Assembly: GCF_902490045.1 (NCBI RefSeq) | Contig: NZ_CABUCJ010000067.1 | Coordinates: 1 to 13,602 of the forward strand | Source of the DNA: an uncultured Anaerotruncus sp. | GTDB taxonomy: Bacteria > Bacillota > Clostridia > Oscillospirales > Ruminococcaceae | DNA length: 13,602 nucleotides | Direction of reading: 5' to 3' | Shown here: one piece after another, positions 1-6,673 of the stretch | Numbering within the stretch: position 1 is the first letter of the stretch | Layout: each line of letters begins with the position of its first letter | Translations under genes and position numbers: made by a program | Notes under the pieces: model-generated | The model's input: only the letters and a program-made list of their open reading frames with translations | Database searches by the model: none | What the model was told of the DNA's origin: nothing

Positions 1-24
1 GTGCGGCGAGAGGGCAAGCCGCAC
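1..24. repeat. Short perfect hairpin at window edge
   Basis: Seven-base perfect inverted repeat, GTGCGGC at 1-7 and GCCGCAC at 18-24, around a 10-nt loop. No T-run follows on either strand within the window. It lies just beyond the larger hairpin that follows the surface-protein operon, so it may belong to a tandem 3' structure or to the next gene. Its role is unknown, and the left side is cut by the window edge. Confidence 0.4.
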
Positions 25-47
25 CGCCCGGCCGGTCATTTCCTACC

Positions 48-92
48 GCCCCTTCGCCATTGGACAGCGTCCAGGAGAGATGGCGAAGGGGC
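48..92 (-). terminator. Long hairpin downstream of the surface-protein operon
   Basis: A 13-bp perfect inverted repeat (48-60 with 80-92) starts 14 nt past the stop codon of the last operon gene. The 19-nt loop holds a second small hairpin (TGGAC/GTCCA, 61-73). No U-tract follows on the minus strand, so it is not a textbook intrinsic terminator. It could be a factor-dependent end or a 3' stabilising structure. Its position suggests that it marks the end of the operon. Confidence 0.55.
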
Positions 93-106
93 CTATCCAG
101 ATGGGC

Positions 107-1564
107 TCAGGCCCTTGAGGAAAGCATGATTCCGGTCGGGACGCGCAGGGGCTTTCCGGCCTCTTCCCGCGCCTTTGCCGCCGCGGCCGCGTCGGCCGAG
201 AAGATGTAGGTGCCGAAGGTACGGTCCTTCGCGGAGAACATCAACTCTCCGCCGCCATTCTCGGTATAGCGGAATTCACCGGTGACGTCCTCCAGCGTAT
301 CCCCGTCCAGCAGCTGGTAAATCCGGATTTCCTTCGGGTCGATCAGCTCCGCGCCGTCGCCGTCGACAAAGGGATTGGCCAGCTCCAGCCTGACGCGGGT
401 CACGCCCGTCATCGTCGGCTTGCCGCTGAACTCATAGACGCAGGCGTCGGTGTCCGCGAACTGGTCGTCCAGAATCCCGGAATCCCAGCGGGTGGAGAGC
501 TTGGCGTAGAACTTGCCGGGATCGCTGTCGCCCAGGAAGACGGCGCGCGCGATGGTGCCGCTGTCATTCTCCCAGGTGATCTCGTTGTCGCCGTTTTTGG
601 CGGGCTTGACCATGATGCCGCGGTCGCCGGCGGCGAAGTCCTGGTCGGCATCCACCACGAGGTTGTTGATCCACAGCCTGTCGCTTTCAAGGGTGATTTT
701 GGTGCCCTTGGGGATCACGTCGACGCCGGGGACGAGATCGGTCACATCCTCGGGGAGCCAGTAATCCTCGGCGGGATAGAGCCCGAACCAGGCGTTGCCC
801 CAGGCGGCCTGCGCCCCCTTCAGGTCAATGTCCTTCTTGACCTTAATCTCGAGCTTGAAGGTCACGTTCGCCTCCTTGTCCTGCTGGAAATCCTTCAGCC
901 GGACCTGGGCGTAGTAGGAGCGGTCATGCGCGTTCATGCCGGCGCCGCTGGCATAGCCGGGCAGGCCGTCCGCCGACGGGTCGGTCAGGAATTCGATATC
1001 CGCCTGGCTGAACTCCCTGTCGACGAGCTTGATCGATTCGATGTATTTCGCGTTGTCGCCCTTCTTGATCTTCACGTCGAGGTAGTCGTCGTAATCAAAG
1101 ATCGACCGCCCTTCCAGCGTGCCCGCCGCGTCCTGCAGATCCCCGACGGTCGGGAAATCCGACTTCAGATAGATCCAGAAGGGGTTGAGCGTCAGGTAGA
1201 GCGTTTCGCCCGGCTTGATCAGGTCGTTCAGCCGGTCGTTGGGCGTATAATAATCGCCGTTTACTCCCTCGGCATAGTGCCAGCCGGCGTTCAGGGGGTC
1301 CTTGGCGGGGCTGTAGCCCGGATCGCCGGCGTAGACGACCGTATCGAGATGCCCGGCGGCGTGCTTGGCATTGTCCGCCTTCTCCACGATGACCCTTCGG
1401 CCGATCGTCCAGGGATTTCCGTCCTCGTACTGGGAATCGTTGATCGCCCCGGTAAAATAGCCAAGGGCGTCCTTTTGCGCGCCGGAGCCGTCCGCGGCCA
1501 TGGCGGGAACCGCCGCCGAAACGGCGAGCGCCGCCGCCAGCGCAAGGGATAAGAGCTTCTTCAT
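107..1564 (-). CDS. Secreted surface protein, paralog of the upstream neighbour
   Basis: 485 residues with a clear Sec signal peptide: MKKLL, a hydrophobic Ala/Leu stretch, and probable cleavage after AMA near residue 23. The mature part is rich in Asp, Gly and aromatics and has no membrane helix. Residues about 155-185 and 286-455 align by eye with the next gene upstream (positions 1591-2817): shared GTK(I/Y), VKP..N.NxxTWEN, KLST(R/K)WD, a NP(F/Y) motif, IRIY and RT(F/L)GTYIF. The function is not recognised; adhesin or envelope protein is an inference. Translation is coupled to the upstream gene by a 26-nt gap containing AAGGAGGA at ideal spacing, so this is the third gene of the operon. 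Unlike its paralog it ends in VPTGIMLSSRA, with no IPNTGR terminus and no sorting tail. Confidence 0.85.
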   Translation of the reverse strand: MKKLLSLALAAALAVSAAVPAMAADGSGAQKDALGYFTGAINDSQYEDGNPWTIGRRVIVEKADNAKHAAGHLDTVVYAGDPGYSPAKDPLNAGWHYAEGVNGDYYTPNDRLNDLIKPGETLYLTLNPFWIYLKSDFPTVGDLQDAAGTLEGRSIFDYDDYLDVKIKKGDNAKYIESIKLVDREFSQADIEFLTDPSADGLPGYASGAGMNAHDRSYYAQVRLKDFQQDKEANVTFKLEIKVKKDIDLKGAQAAWGNAWFGLYPAEDYWLPEDVTDLVPGVDVIPKGTKITLESDRLWINNLVVDADQDFAAGDRGIMVKPAKNGDNEITWENDSGTIARAVFLGDSDPGKFYAKLSTRWDSGILDDQFADTDACVYEFSGKPTMTGVTRVRLELANPFVDGDGAELIDPKEIRIYQLLDGDTLEDVTGEFRYTENGGGELMFSAKDRTFGTYIFSADAAAAAKAREEAGKPLRVPTGIMLSSRA

Positions 1565-1590
1565 GAGAGTTCCTCCTTCAATAAAGTCGG

Positions 1591-2817
1591 TCAGCGCCCG
1601 GTGTTCGGGATCTCCTTTTCACCCGGGAGCTCCCCGGCGGGCTCCTCGTTGACCAGCGTTTGTTCAACGAAGATGTAGGTGCCCAGCGTGCGGGTCTTGA
1701 GGGTGAAGACGTCGCTGCCGTCCTCGTCCTCCCCGCGCTGGAACGCCGCGGTCGCGTCGATCAGCTCGCCGTCTTTGACCTCATAGATCCGGATGTTTTC
1801 CGGGTCCGCGGTCAGCTCTTCCTCCTCCCAGTCGTAATAGGGGTTGTAGAGGGTGAGCGTGGGGCGGATGGTTGAGGAGATGGACGGGTTCCCGACAAAA
1901 TCGAAGATGTAAGCGTCCTGGTCGGCGAACAGCTCGGCGTAATCCCGGTCGTCCCATTTGGTGGACAGCTTCGGGTAATACTTCTTGGATTCGGAATCCG
2001 CGTAGAATTCGAGCTTCGCGATCGCATGGTTTTCATTTTCCCAGGTGACCGTGTTGTTCTCATTCCTCTCCGGCTTCACCACGTATCCCCCCTGTCCGGC
2101 CATCCAGTCCTGGTCGCTGCCGCGTTCGGTGCGATTGCCGATGTAGATCGCGCCTTCGAGCGAAGCGCCGGGAACGGTGCCCGCGCCGGGGCCGTTTTTG
2201 AGGGCGGAGGCCGAGATGATATATTTGGTGCCCTTGCTGATGCCGTTTACGCCCGACGCGCCGGCGGTCCCGTTCTTCGACTCCACGAGCCTGCCGCTGG
2301 ACTCATAGACCATGTCGCATCTGGCGGTAAAGGTAAATTCGGGGGAGAGCTTGTATTCCGTATCGGTGTAGTCGTCCTTGATCACGATCTTGACGGCGCG
2401 GTCCCTGCCCGCCCCGCCGGTGACCCGCTTTTCAGCGATGGACATCGACTCGATGATCTTTTTGTCGTCGCCGCCCCTGCTCGCCTTGAATTTGAAGAGG
2501 TCCTTGTCAAAGAACGCCCTCAAAAGGGCCTCCCGGCCCGTGCCGCTCCAGCCGGCGAACAGACCGCCGCCGTCCTCCGGGAACTGGCCCGCCGCCAGGT
2601 CTCCGGGGACGATGTCCAGGGTGTCCAGAACCAGGTAGACGGTGGTGTTGGGGACGCCTTCGCCGTCCGGATTTTTGGCGGTGGTTTCGCCGTCGTCAAA
2701 ATAGATGGCGCCGTTGACGGTGGAGATGTGCACCTCGTCGGCTTTGGTGGCCAGGGCCGAAATGGCCGTCGAGACGGCCAGGAGCACGGCCAGCACGCCG
2801 GATAATAGCTTTCTCAT
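1591..2817 (-). CDS. Secreted surface protein ending in IPNTGR
   Basis: 408 residues with a Sec signal peptide (MRKLLSGVLAVLLAVS, probable cleavage after ALA near residue 23). It is a full-length paralog of the downstream gene: the ESM/ESI core at about 120-130, the WEN and KLSTKWDD segment at 259-290, IRIYEV at 342-347, and TRTLGTYIF at 375-383. That last segment resembles one found near the C-terminus of many Clostridia secreted proteins. The protein ends EKEIPNTGR at the stop codon. IPNTG looks like a sortase-type pentapeptide, but no hydrophobic segment or basic tail follows. AGGAGGG lies about 8 nt before the ATG. It is the second gene of the operon, 71 nt after the InlB-repeat gene. The exact function is unknown. 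Confidence 0.85.
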   Translation of the reverse strand: MRKLLSGVLAVLLAVSTAISALATKADEVHISTVNGAIYFDDGETTAKNPDGEGVPNTTVYLVLDTLDIVPGDLAAGQFPEDGGGLFAGWSGTGREALLRAFFDKDLFKFKASRGGDDKKIIESMSIAEKRVTGGAGRDRAVKIVIKDDYTDTEYKLSPEFTFTARCDMVYESSGRLVESKNGTAGASGVNGISKGTKYIISASALKNGPGAGTVPGASLEGAIYIGNRTERGSDQDWMAGQGGYVVKPERNENNTVTWENENHAIAKLEFYADSESKKYYPKLSTKWDDRDYAELFADQDAYIFDFVGNPSISSTIRPTLTLYNPYYDWEEEELTADPENIRIYEVKDGELIDATAAFQRGEDEDGSDVFTLKTRTLGTYIFVEQTLVNEEPAGELPGEKEIPNTGR

Positions 2818-2843
2818 AGGGGTTCCCTCCTGTTATTGTTCTA

Positions 2844-2875
2844 GACCGCCGCGCGGAACACACCGCGCGGCGGTC
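2844..2875 (-). repeat. GC-rich intercistronic hairpin
   Basis: A 13-bp perfect stem (2844-2856 with 2863-2875, loop AACACA) fills the gap between the first and second genes of the surface operon. On the minus strand it is followed by TAGAACAATAA, with no U-tract, and then by the ribosome binding site of the second gene. A partial stop, RNA processing site or mRNA stabiliser is more likely than a full terminator. It could set a ratio between the first protein and its two partners. Confidence 0.6.
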
Positions 2876-2888
2876 CGTGCAGATATGG

Positions 2889-5156
2889 TTATCTCCTGCC
2901 GGGGCGCTTGGGCGGCGCGGGAACGACCGGCGGTTCCTCCTCCCCGCCGGAGGACGAGGGCGCATACTGCGCGGTGACCGTCCTGTTTCCGGTGATGGGG
3001 GTGTCCTTGTCGACGGGATTGCCGTCCTCATCCATCCAGCCGATGATGTCGCCGTCCTTCGGCAGCCGGTCGCCCAGGCTTTCGCCGTCGGGGACCTTAA
3101 CCCTGGTCGACCCGCCGCTGGTCACGATAGTGACGTTCCAGACGTCCTGGACGGCGGCGCCCTTGTCAAAAACCGCCGTAATCGTCATATTCCCACTCAC
3201 GGAGAGGGCGGCGAGTCCGTCGGTCTGAACGTCGGGCGCGCCGTCGCCGTCGGTATCCCAGCCCTTAAACTCGTAGCCGTCGTTCGGCCTTGCCCCGGGC
3301 GCGCTGAAGCCGCCCTCCGCGTCGCCGAGCGTCACGCTGCCCGCCTTGTTCAGGATGGCGAAGGTATCCCTGCCGCTGATCGAACCGTTGGGGCCGGAGG
3401 TAAACTTCACGGTGTAGGCGGGGACATAGACCGGCCTGACGGTCAGGTTCGCGGAAACCTCCGCGTTTTTCAGTGTCTCGTTATCCATATAATCGGCCGC
3501 GCCGTCGCCGGTCGTATCCCATCCGGTGAACGCATAGCCGGAATCCGGCTTCGCCACCGGGAGGGTTTTGCCCTCCTTGCTGATTTCTATCGCGTCGCCG
3601 AGGAGGTCGCTCCCGGTCTTGATGACCGTAAAGCTCCTGTCGCCTGTGAGCGTCCCGTGATCGGCGTCCTCGAAGCTGACGGTAAACCGGCTCTGGTCCT
3701 CGTCCGGGATGCCGTCCTTGTTGAAGTCCTCCTTCCAGATGGGCTTCACGGTGATGGAGGTCGAGGTCATCGACTGGCTTCCGTCGAACAGGACTTCCGT
3801 CCCATCCTCAAACTGCCAGCCGTCAACGACGTACCATTCCTTTTCCGGGCTCTTCGCGGGCCGGTCGGCCGCGGCGATCGGATCGCCCATCTCCTTGGGG
3901 ACGTTCAGGCTCGCGGTCTCGCCCTTTTCATTGAAGCCGTCCGGCCACTTCCCGTCGTCGGGGCTGAAGTTGAGGCCCGCGGCCTTCTTTTTCCAGATGC
4001 CGAAAATATCGGTCGCCTTGTTGACGGAAAAGCTGTCACCCATCTTGTAATAGGCGCCGGAGCCGTCCGCCTTGTCGTTCCAGCCGAGGAAATCGTAGTT
4101 GGCGCTGCCTTCCACGCCGGAGACGTCCGGCGTGGTGCCCACGACCGCGTTGACGATGTAGGTTTCGCCGGGTTCGATGCCGGTATCGCTGGCTTCCACG
4201 ACCGGGTCGGCGTCGCTGGGGAAGTTCCGGATGTAGCGGACCGTGTAGCCCGACATCATGCGGAAATCGGAAAACTCGATGCGGGTCAGGCTGCTGCAGT
4301 TATGGCTCTTGTAATCCGCGCCGACGCCGATTCCGGCGCCGGTATTTTCGATGTCGCCGTCGTAGAGCGTCACCGGGGACTGAACGACCAGCGAGGTGTT
4401 GCCGTCGCTGTCGGTGACCCTCTCGTACTGGGCGAAGGAGGCCAGCAGATGGGTGGGGTCAATCTCCATTTCAATATGGATTTTGCTGCTGCTGGAACTC
4501 GTATTATACGCGGGGAGGGACGCAACCCGGCTGACGCCGCTGAAGGAGGTCACCGTGGAGCTCGCGGACATCGCCGCCGCATCCGCCTGCGCGGCCTTCA
4601 GAAGCAGGACGCTGTTCCCCTTGTTGGCCGGGAAGTAGATGATATACCCGTCCAGCTTTCCATTTTCGATCTTCGAGTTGACAAAGATCATCGAACCTGA
4701 CAGGGTATGCGTATCGATCCGCGCAAAATCCAGGTCGAAGCTGACGACCTTCTTCGCGGAGGAGGCGGAACGATAGATCATGAAGTCGGCCATCGCATCC
4801 TTGCCATAGCCGGCAAACAGGACGCTGGACGAATTGGAATCGCCCTTGACCATGATATGGCGGTCAAAGTTGTGGCAGATCACCAAATCGTTGCCGGACA
4901 TCACATCCGTGAAGTAGCCCTGCACCCGTTTGCCGTCCGAATTGCTGCTGTCCGCGACCTGGTAAGGGTGCAGGTCGTCGTTGACCGACCGGTCCCAGTT
5001 CGTGCCGTAATGGTCATATACGGTCCAGTTTTCGCTCATGTAATCCGTAGGATCGATCACTTCCGGCGAACCAGCCGCAAAGGCCGGGAGCGAGAAGCCG
5101 GTGGCGGCCATTGCGACCGCCAGCGCCAGTGAAATCAGTTTTTTGGTTACTTTCAA
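2889..5156 (-). CDS. Large secreted protein with InlB-like repeats and Asp/Gly loops
   Basis: 755 residues from a TTG start. An in-frame ATG lies seven codons upstream (5175-5177) but has no ribosome binding site, whereas GAGGGG sits 6 nt before the TTG and gives a classic signal peptide (KVTKKLISLALAV to AFA). Numbered from the TTG, residues about 30-300 form an unrecognised, possibly lectin-like beta domain. Residues 303-390, 394-475, 490-578, 581-665 and 672-733 are InlB/Listeria-Bacteroides-type beta repeats with the mark (F/Y)xGW followed later by VxxxW/Y/F. Three acidic loops of the form DxNKDG or DxxGDGAxD (near 477, 547 and 634) suggest calcium binding. The Pro-rich tail ends KRPGRR, with no LPXTG or membrane anchor. 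It is the first gene of the operon and lies next to the invertible segment. A surface adhesin role is inferred. Confidence 0.85.
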   Translation of the reverse strand: MKVTKKLISLALAVAMAATGFSLPAFAAGSPEVIDPTDYMSENWTVYDHYGTNWDRSVNDDLHPYQVADSSNSDGKRVQGYFTDVMSGNDLVICHNFDRHIMVKGDSNSSSVLFAGYGKDAMADFMIYRSASSAKKVVSFDLDFARIDTHTLSGSMIFVNSKIENGKLDGYIIYFPANKGNSVLLLKAAQADAAAMSASSTVTSFSGVSRVASLPAYNTSSSSSKIHIEMEIDPTHLLASFAQYERVTDSDGNTSLVVQSPVTLYDGDIENTGAGIGVGADYKSHNCSSLTRIEFSDFRMMSGYTVRYIRNFPSDADPVVEASDTGIEPGETYIVNAVVGTTPDVSGVEGSANYDFLGWNDKADGSGAYYKMGDSFSVNKATDIFGIWKKKAAGLNFSPDDGKWPDGFNEKGETASLNVPKEMGDPIAAADRPAKSPEKEWYVVDGWQFEDGTEVLFDGSQSMTSTSITVKPIWKEDFNKDGIPDEDQSRFTVSFEDADHGTLTGDRSFTVIKTGSDLLGDAIEISKEGKTLPVAKPDSGYAFTGWDTTGDGAADYMDNETLKNAEVSANLTVRPVYVPAYTVKFTSGPNGSISGRDTFAILNKAGSVTLGDAEGGFSAPGARPNDGYEFKGWDTDGDGAPDVQTDGLAALSVSGNMTITAVFDKGAAVQDVWNVTIVTSGGSTRVKVPDGESLGDRLPKDGDIIGWMDEDGNPVDKDTPITGNRTVTAQYAPSSSGGEEEPPVVPAPPKRPGRR

Positions 5157-5287
5157 GTACAACCCCTCTTTCCTCATCTTTTTTTATTTGCATTTGAAAG
5201 GGAAAACAAACCATGGAATCGGTCTTTCGCCCCGGCGCTTCGCAAACCGGAATCGTGGGGCAAAAGCGGTAACAAAACGGAACCACT
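5157..5287 (-). other. Leader between invertible segment and surface operon
   Basis: 131 nt upstream of the operon. It holds GCCCC/GGGGC (5229-5233 with 5257-5261) around an inner CCGG/CCGG pairing, which would form a leader hairpin in a leftward transcript. No riboswitch is recognised. The only fixed promoter-like match on the minus strand is TTGTTT-17-TAAAAA close to the start codon, which is weak. If that match is not used, the operon depends on transcription arriving from or through the invertible segment. Confidence 0.5.
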
Positions 5288-5310
5288 ACATAATCCGTAT
5301 TATGTGGTGA
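5288..5310 (+). repeat. Left inverted repeat, predicted recombination site
   Basis: 23 bp, a perfect reverse complement of 5566-5588. The repeat core is itself nearly palindromic: arms of the ATTATGTGG type flank an asymmetric 4-nt centre (CCGT here, ACGG at the other copy). This is the layout of a tyrosine-recombinase core site. The inner arm is identical in both copies. The outer arm carries one mismatch just outside the 23 bp (T at 5287). Confidence 0.85.
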
Positions 5311-5338
5311 TACAAGCGGGAACCCCCGCGTTTTCCGG

Positions 5339-5376
5339 AAAAAAGAAGGCGGGAAGCGCCAAAAGGCGCTTCCCGC
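5339..5376 (-). terminator. Intrinsic terminator facing the surface operon, inside the invertible segment
   Basis: A 12-bp perfect GC-rich stem (5349-5360 with 5365-5376, loop AAAA in plus-strand sense) is followed on the minus strand by CTTCTTTTTT. It is a strong leftward terminator. In the present orientation it would stop any leftward transcript before it leaves the segment toward the operon. After inversion it would face the recombinase side. Confidence 0.85.
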
Positions 5377-5408
5377 GAGAATTCATCCCGTTTTCAGGAA
5401 ATGGAACT

Positions 5409-5452
5409 AGACCGAAAGAGTCACACGAATGTGCTTCCTCGGTCTGTTTTTT
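5409..5452 (+). terminator. Rightward intrinsic terminator inside the invertible segment
   Basis: AGACCGA (5409-5415) pairs with TCGGTCT (5439-5445). An inner CACA/TGTG pairing sits in the loop, and GTTTTTT follows on the plus strand. It is less compact than the leftward terminator but of the standard type. It lies behind the plus-strand promoter at 5496-5524, so it would insulate that promoter from read-through rather than block it. Confidence 0.65.
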
Positions 5453-5495
5453 ATGTTCAAATCAGCGGATTGTCCGCAGCCTCCGATTTTCCCTC

Positions 5496-5524
5496 TTGCT
5501 TTTTTCGGAAAAATAAGATAGAAT
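5496..5524 (+). promoter_or_regulatory. Sigma-A-like promoter inside the invertible segment, pointing right
   Basis: TTGCTT (5496-5501), a 17-nt spacer and TAGAAT (5519-5524). The -10 matches five of six consensus bases and the -35 keeps TTG. The predicted start is near 5531. As sequenced, it transcribes toward the right repeat and the 3' end of the recombinase (antisense). After inversion it would fire left into the surface operon, with a leader of about 190 nt. Promoter prediction by eye is approximate. Confidence 0.55.
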
Positions 5525-5551
5525 AAAAAAATCAGAGGGGAATTTTGTCAA
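5523..5551 (-). promoter_or_regulatory. Weaker opposing promoter candidate
   Basis: The minus strand has a perfect TTGACA (5551 to 5546), a 17-nt spacer and TTTTAT (5528 to 5523). The -10 lacks the key A at its second base, so activity is doubtful. If used in this orientation, its transcript would run into the leftward terminator at 5339-5376. That would give an RNA of about 180 nt rather than operon mRNA. It matters because it could reverse or blur the ON/OFF assignment. Confidence 0.25.
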
Positions 5552-5565
5552 AATATGTATGTTGT

Positions 5566-5588
5566 TCACCACATAATACGGATTATGT
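5566..5588 (-). repeat. Right inverted repeat, also a terminator-like hairpin
   Basis: The second 23-bp copy, inverted relative to 5288-5310. Its quasi-palindrome (CCACATAAT at 5569-5577 and ATTATGTGG at 5582-5590, loop ACGG) is followed on the plus strand by seven T residues (5591-5597) that lie outside the exchangeable core. In this position the site can therefore double as a rightward intrinsic terminator in front of the recombinase gene's antisense strand. The left copy has no such T-run on its outer side. Confidence 0.8.
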
Positions 5589-5608
5589 GGTTTTTTTGTG
5601 TCGATTTT

Positions 5609-6460
5609 CTATAACACCAGCCTGAGGGAGCTGATTTGCCGCTCCTGCTCGTATCCGCTGGTCACAGTATAGATCCGTGTGGTTTCCACGCTGCTGTGCC
5701 CCAGGATATCCGCCAGATGGAAGACGTCCTTATCCATCGCATAGAATTCCTTCGCGAACAGGTGGCGCAGGTTGTGCGGGAAGACCTTCGTGGACTCCAC
5801 CCCCGCCAAGCAGCAGAGGCTTTTCATGTCGTGCCAGATGTTGCTCCGATCCAGCGGCCGCCCGGCCCTGGTCGCAAATACGGGACCCGATTTGACGCCC
5901 GTCCGTTTCATATAGTCCATCAGCGCCCCGCGCAGCTTCGGCGGAAGGAAAACCCTGCGCTGCTTGCCCTTCGCGGACACCTCGACAAGGTTCGCCGCCA
6001 CCGCCTGTGCGGTGATCCACCGAAGTTCGCCCACCCGGATGCCGGTGGAACAGATCGTCTGCATGATCAGGGAGAGGCGCGTATTGTTGTTTTTCTGCGC
6101 CGTTTCCAGCAGCCGCAGGTATTCCCCACGGGTCAGTTCCCTGTTCAATTCACAAAACATCCTGCGCTGCCGCCTCAGCAGCTTGACGCGGCAGCAATCC
6201 ATGCCCGTCACCGCGAAAAATTTGTTGAGCGCCGCGAGCTTCGTGTTGACGGTCGCCGACGAACGGTAGGTTTCCACCAGGTGTTCCTTGTAGGCGATCA
6301 CCTCTTCCTTATCAACCGGATTCCCCTTTTGCAGAAAGCCGCGAAAGTCCTCTATGTCTCTCATATACTGTGCAATTGTCAATTTGCTCTTTTCTTCCGT
6401 GACCAGCCTGCGGCGGAATTCGTCCAAAAGCTGGTCCGTTATTCTGTATCTGCCGATCAT
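5609..6460 (-). CDS. Tyrosine site-specific recombinase, predicted DNA invertase
   Basis: 283 residues from ATG 6458-6460, which has AAGGAG 8 nt upstream. A GTG three codons earlier overlaps that binding site and is less likely. Numbered from that GTG, residues about 13-90 are the SAM-like N-terminal DNA-binding domain (LTIAQYMRDIEDF, NTKLAALNKFF). The catalytic domain has every expected residue: R145 in STGIRVGEL, K169 in AKGKQR, H232-x-x-R235 in PHNLRHLFA, H258 in LGHSS and nucleophile Y267 in TRIYT. Its size and layout are XerC/D-like, without the extra arm-binding domain of phage integrases. It probably cuts the 23-bp repeats that begin about 20 nt past its stop codon. No excisionase or phage genes lie nearby, which favours inversion over integration. 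A chromosome-dimer role (XerC/D itself) is less likely given the context. Confidence 0.9.
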   Translation of the reverse strand: MIGRYRITDQLLDEFRRRLVTEEKSKLTIAQYMRDIEDFRGFLQKGNPVDKEEVIAYKEHLVETYRSSATVNTKLAALNKFFAVTGMDCCRVKLLRRQRRMFCELNRELTRGEYLRLLETAQKNNNTRLSLIMQTICSTGIRVGELRWITAQAVAANLVEVSAKGKQRRVFLPPKLRGALMDYMKRTGVKSGPVFATRAGRPLDRSNIWHDMKSLCCLAGVESTKVFPHNLRHLFAKEFYAMDKDVFHLADILGHSSVETTRIYTVTSGYEQERQISSLRLVL

Positions 6461-6570
6461 ATTTTTCACTCCTTCACTGATGTTTTTTACTAGAATGTCC
6501 AGTTGTCAACATGTTATTTCGGCGATTGATTACAGAATCGTTGGCATTTTTCCCTTTCGGCTTTCCTTCC

Positions 6571-6579
6571 ATTATACCA
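6571..6579 (-). promoter_or_regulatory. Extended -10 promoter for the recombinase
   Basis: The minus strand reads TGGTATAAT (6579 to 6571): a perfect TATAAT with the TGn extension. No convincing -35 is present, as is common for extended -10 promoters. It is about 110 nt upstream of the recombinase start and points toward it. The intervening leader contains the palindrome-like GTTGTCAAC near 6503-6511, which might be an operator. Confidence 0.6.
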
Positions 6580-6673
6580 AGGCCGGTCAAGGCATGCCGC
6601 CCGGCGGAACATTTGCACGCGTCCCGGATAACAAAACTCCGCATCCACCTGTTTTTATATGAGAAAATATGAC

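Larger units (their letters stand above)
5288..5588. other. Predicted invertible DNA switch (promoter inverton)
   Basis: 301 bp bounded by 23-bp perfect inverted repeats, with about 255 bp of unique, AT-rich DNA between them. It carries no convincing gene but does carry a promoter and two opposed intrinsic terminators. It lies between a tyrosine recombinase, whose stop codon is about 20 nt from the right repeat, and a surface-protein operon whose start is about 130 nt from the left repeat. Known phase switches in Firmicutes and Bacteroidetes share this arrangement (for example C. difficile cwpV, which uses the recombinase RecV). Recombination between inverted sites would flip the segment. As sequenced, the stronger promoter points away from the operon, so this is probably the OFF orientation. 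Inversion has not been observed here; it is inferred from architecture. Confidence 0.8.

Noticed and set aside
1591..2817. Standard LPXTG sortase substrate
   Set aside because: The protein stops right after IPNTGR with no hydrophobic segment or charged tail, so a normal sortase signal is not present. No sortase gene is in the window.
2877..4700. Long plus-strand open frame of about 600 codons opposite the InlB-repeat gene
   Set aside because: It lies fully antisense to a gene with signal peptide, binding site and recognisable repeats. Its protein is Arg/Gly/Val/Asp-rich, typical of an antisense shadow in GC-rich DNA.
5229..5261. Riboswitch in the operon leader (a CGAAAGA-like string and a hairpin)
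   Set aside because: It matches no aptamer consensus that I know; only a simple stem is supported.
5304..5516. 70-codon plus-strand frame inside the invertible segment
   Set aside because: It begins within the repeat, has no binding site, and runs across both terminators, so it is unlikely to be translated.
5609..6460. Phage or island integrase
   Set aside because: No excisionase, phage or conjugation genes and no arm-binding domain are seen. Perfect inverted sites next to the gene fit inversion better. It cannot be fully excluded.
5636..6493. Plus-strand open frame opposite the recombinase
   Set aside because: It is antisense to a complete catalytic-domain gene and its composition (His/Arg/Gln-rich) is not protein-like.
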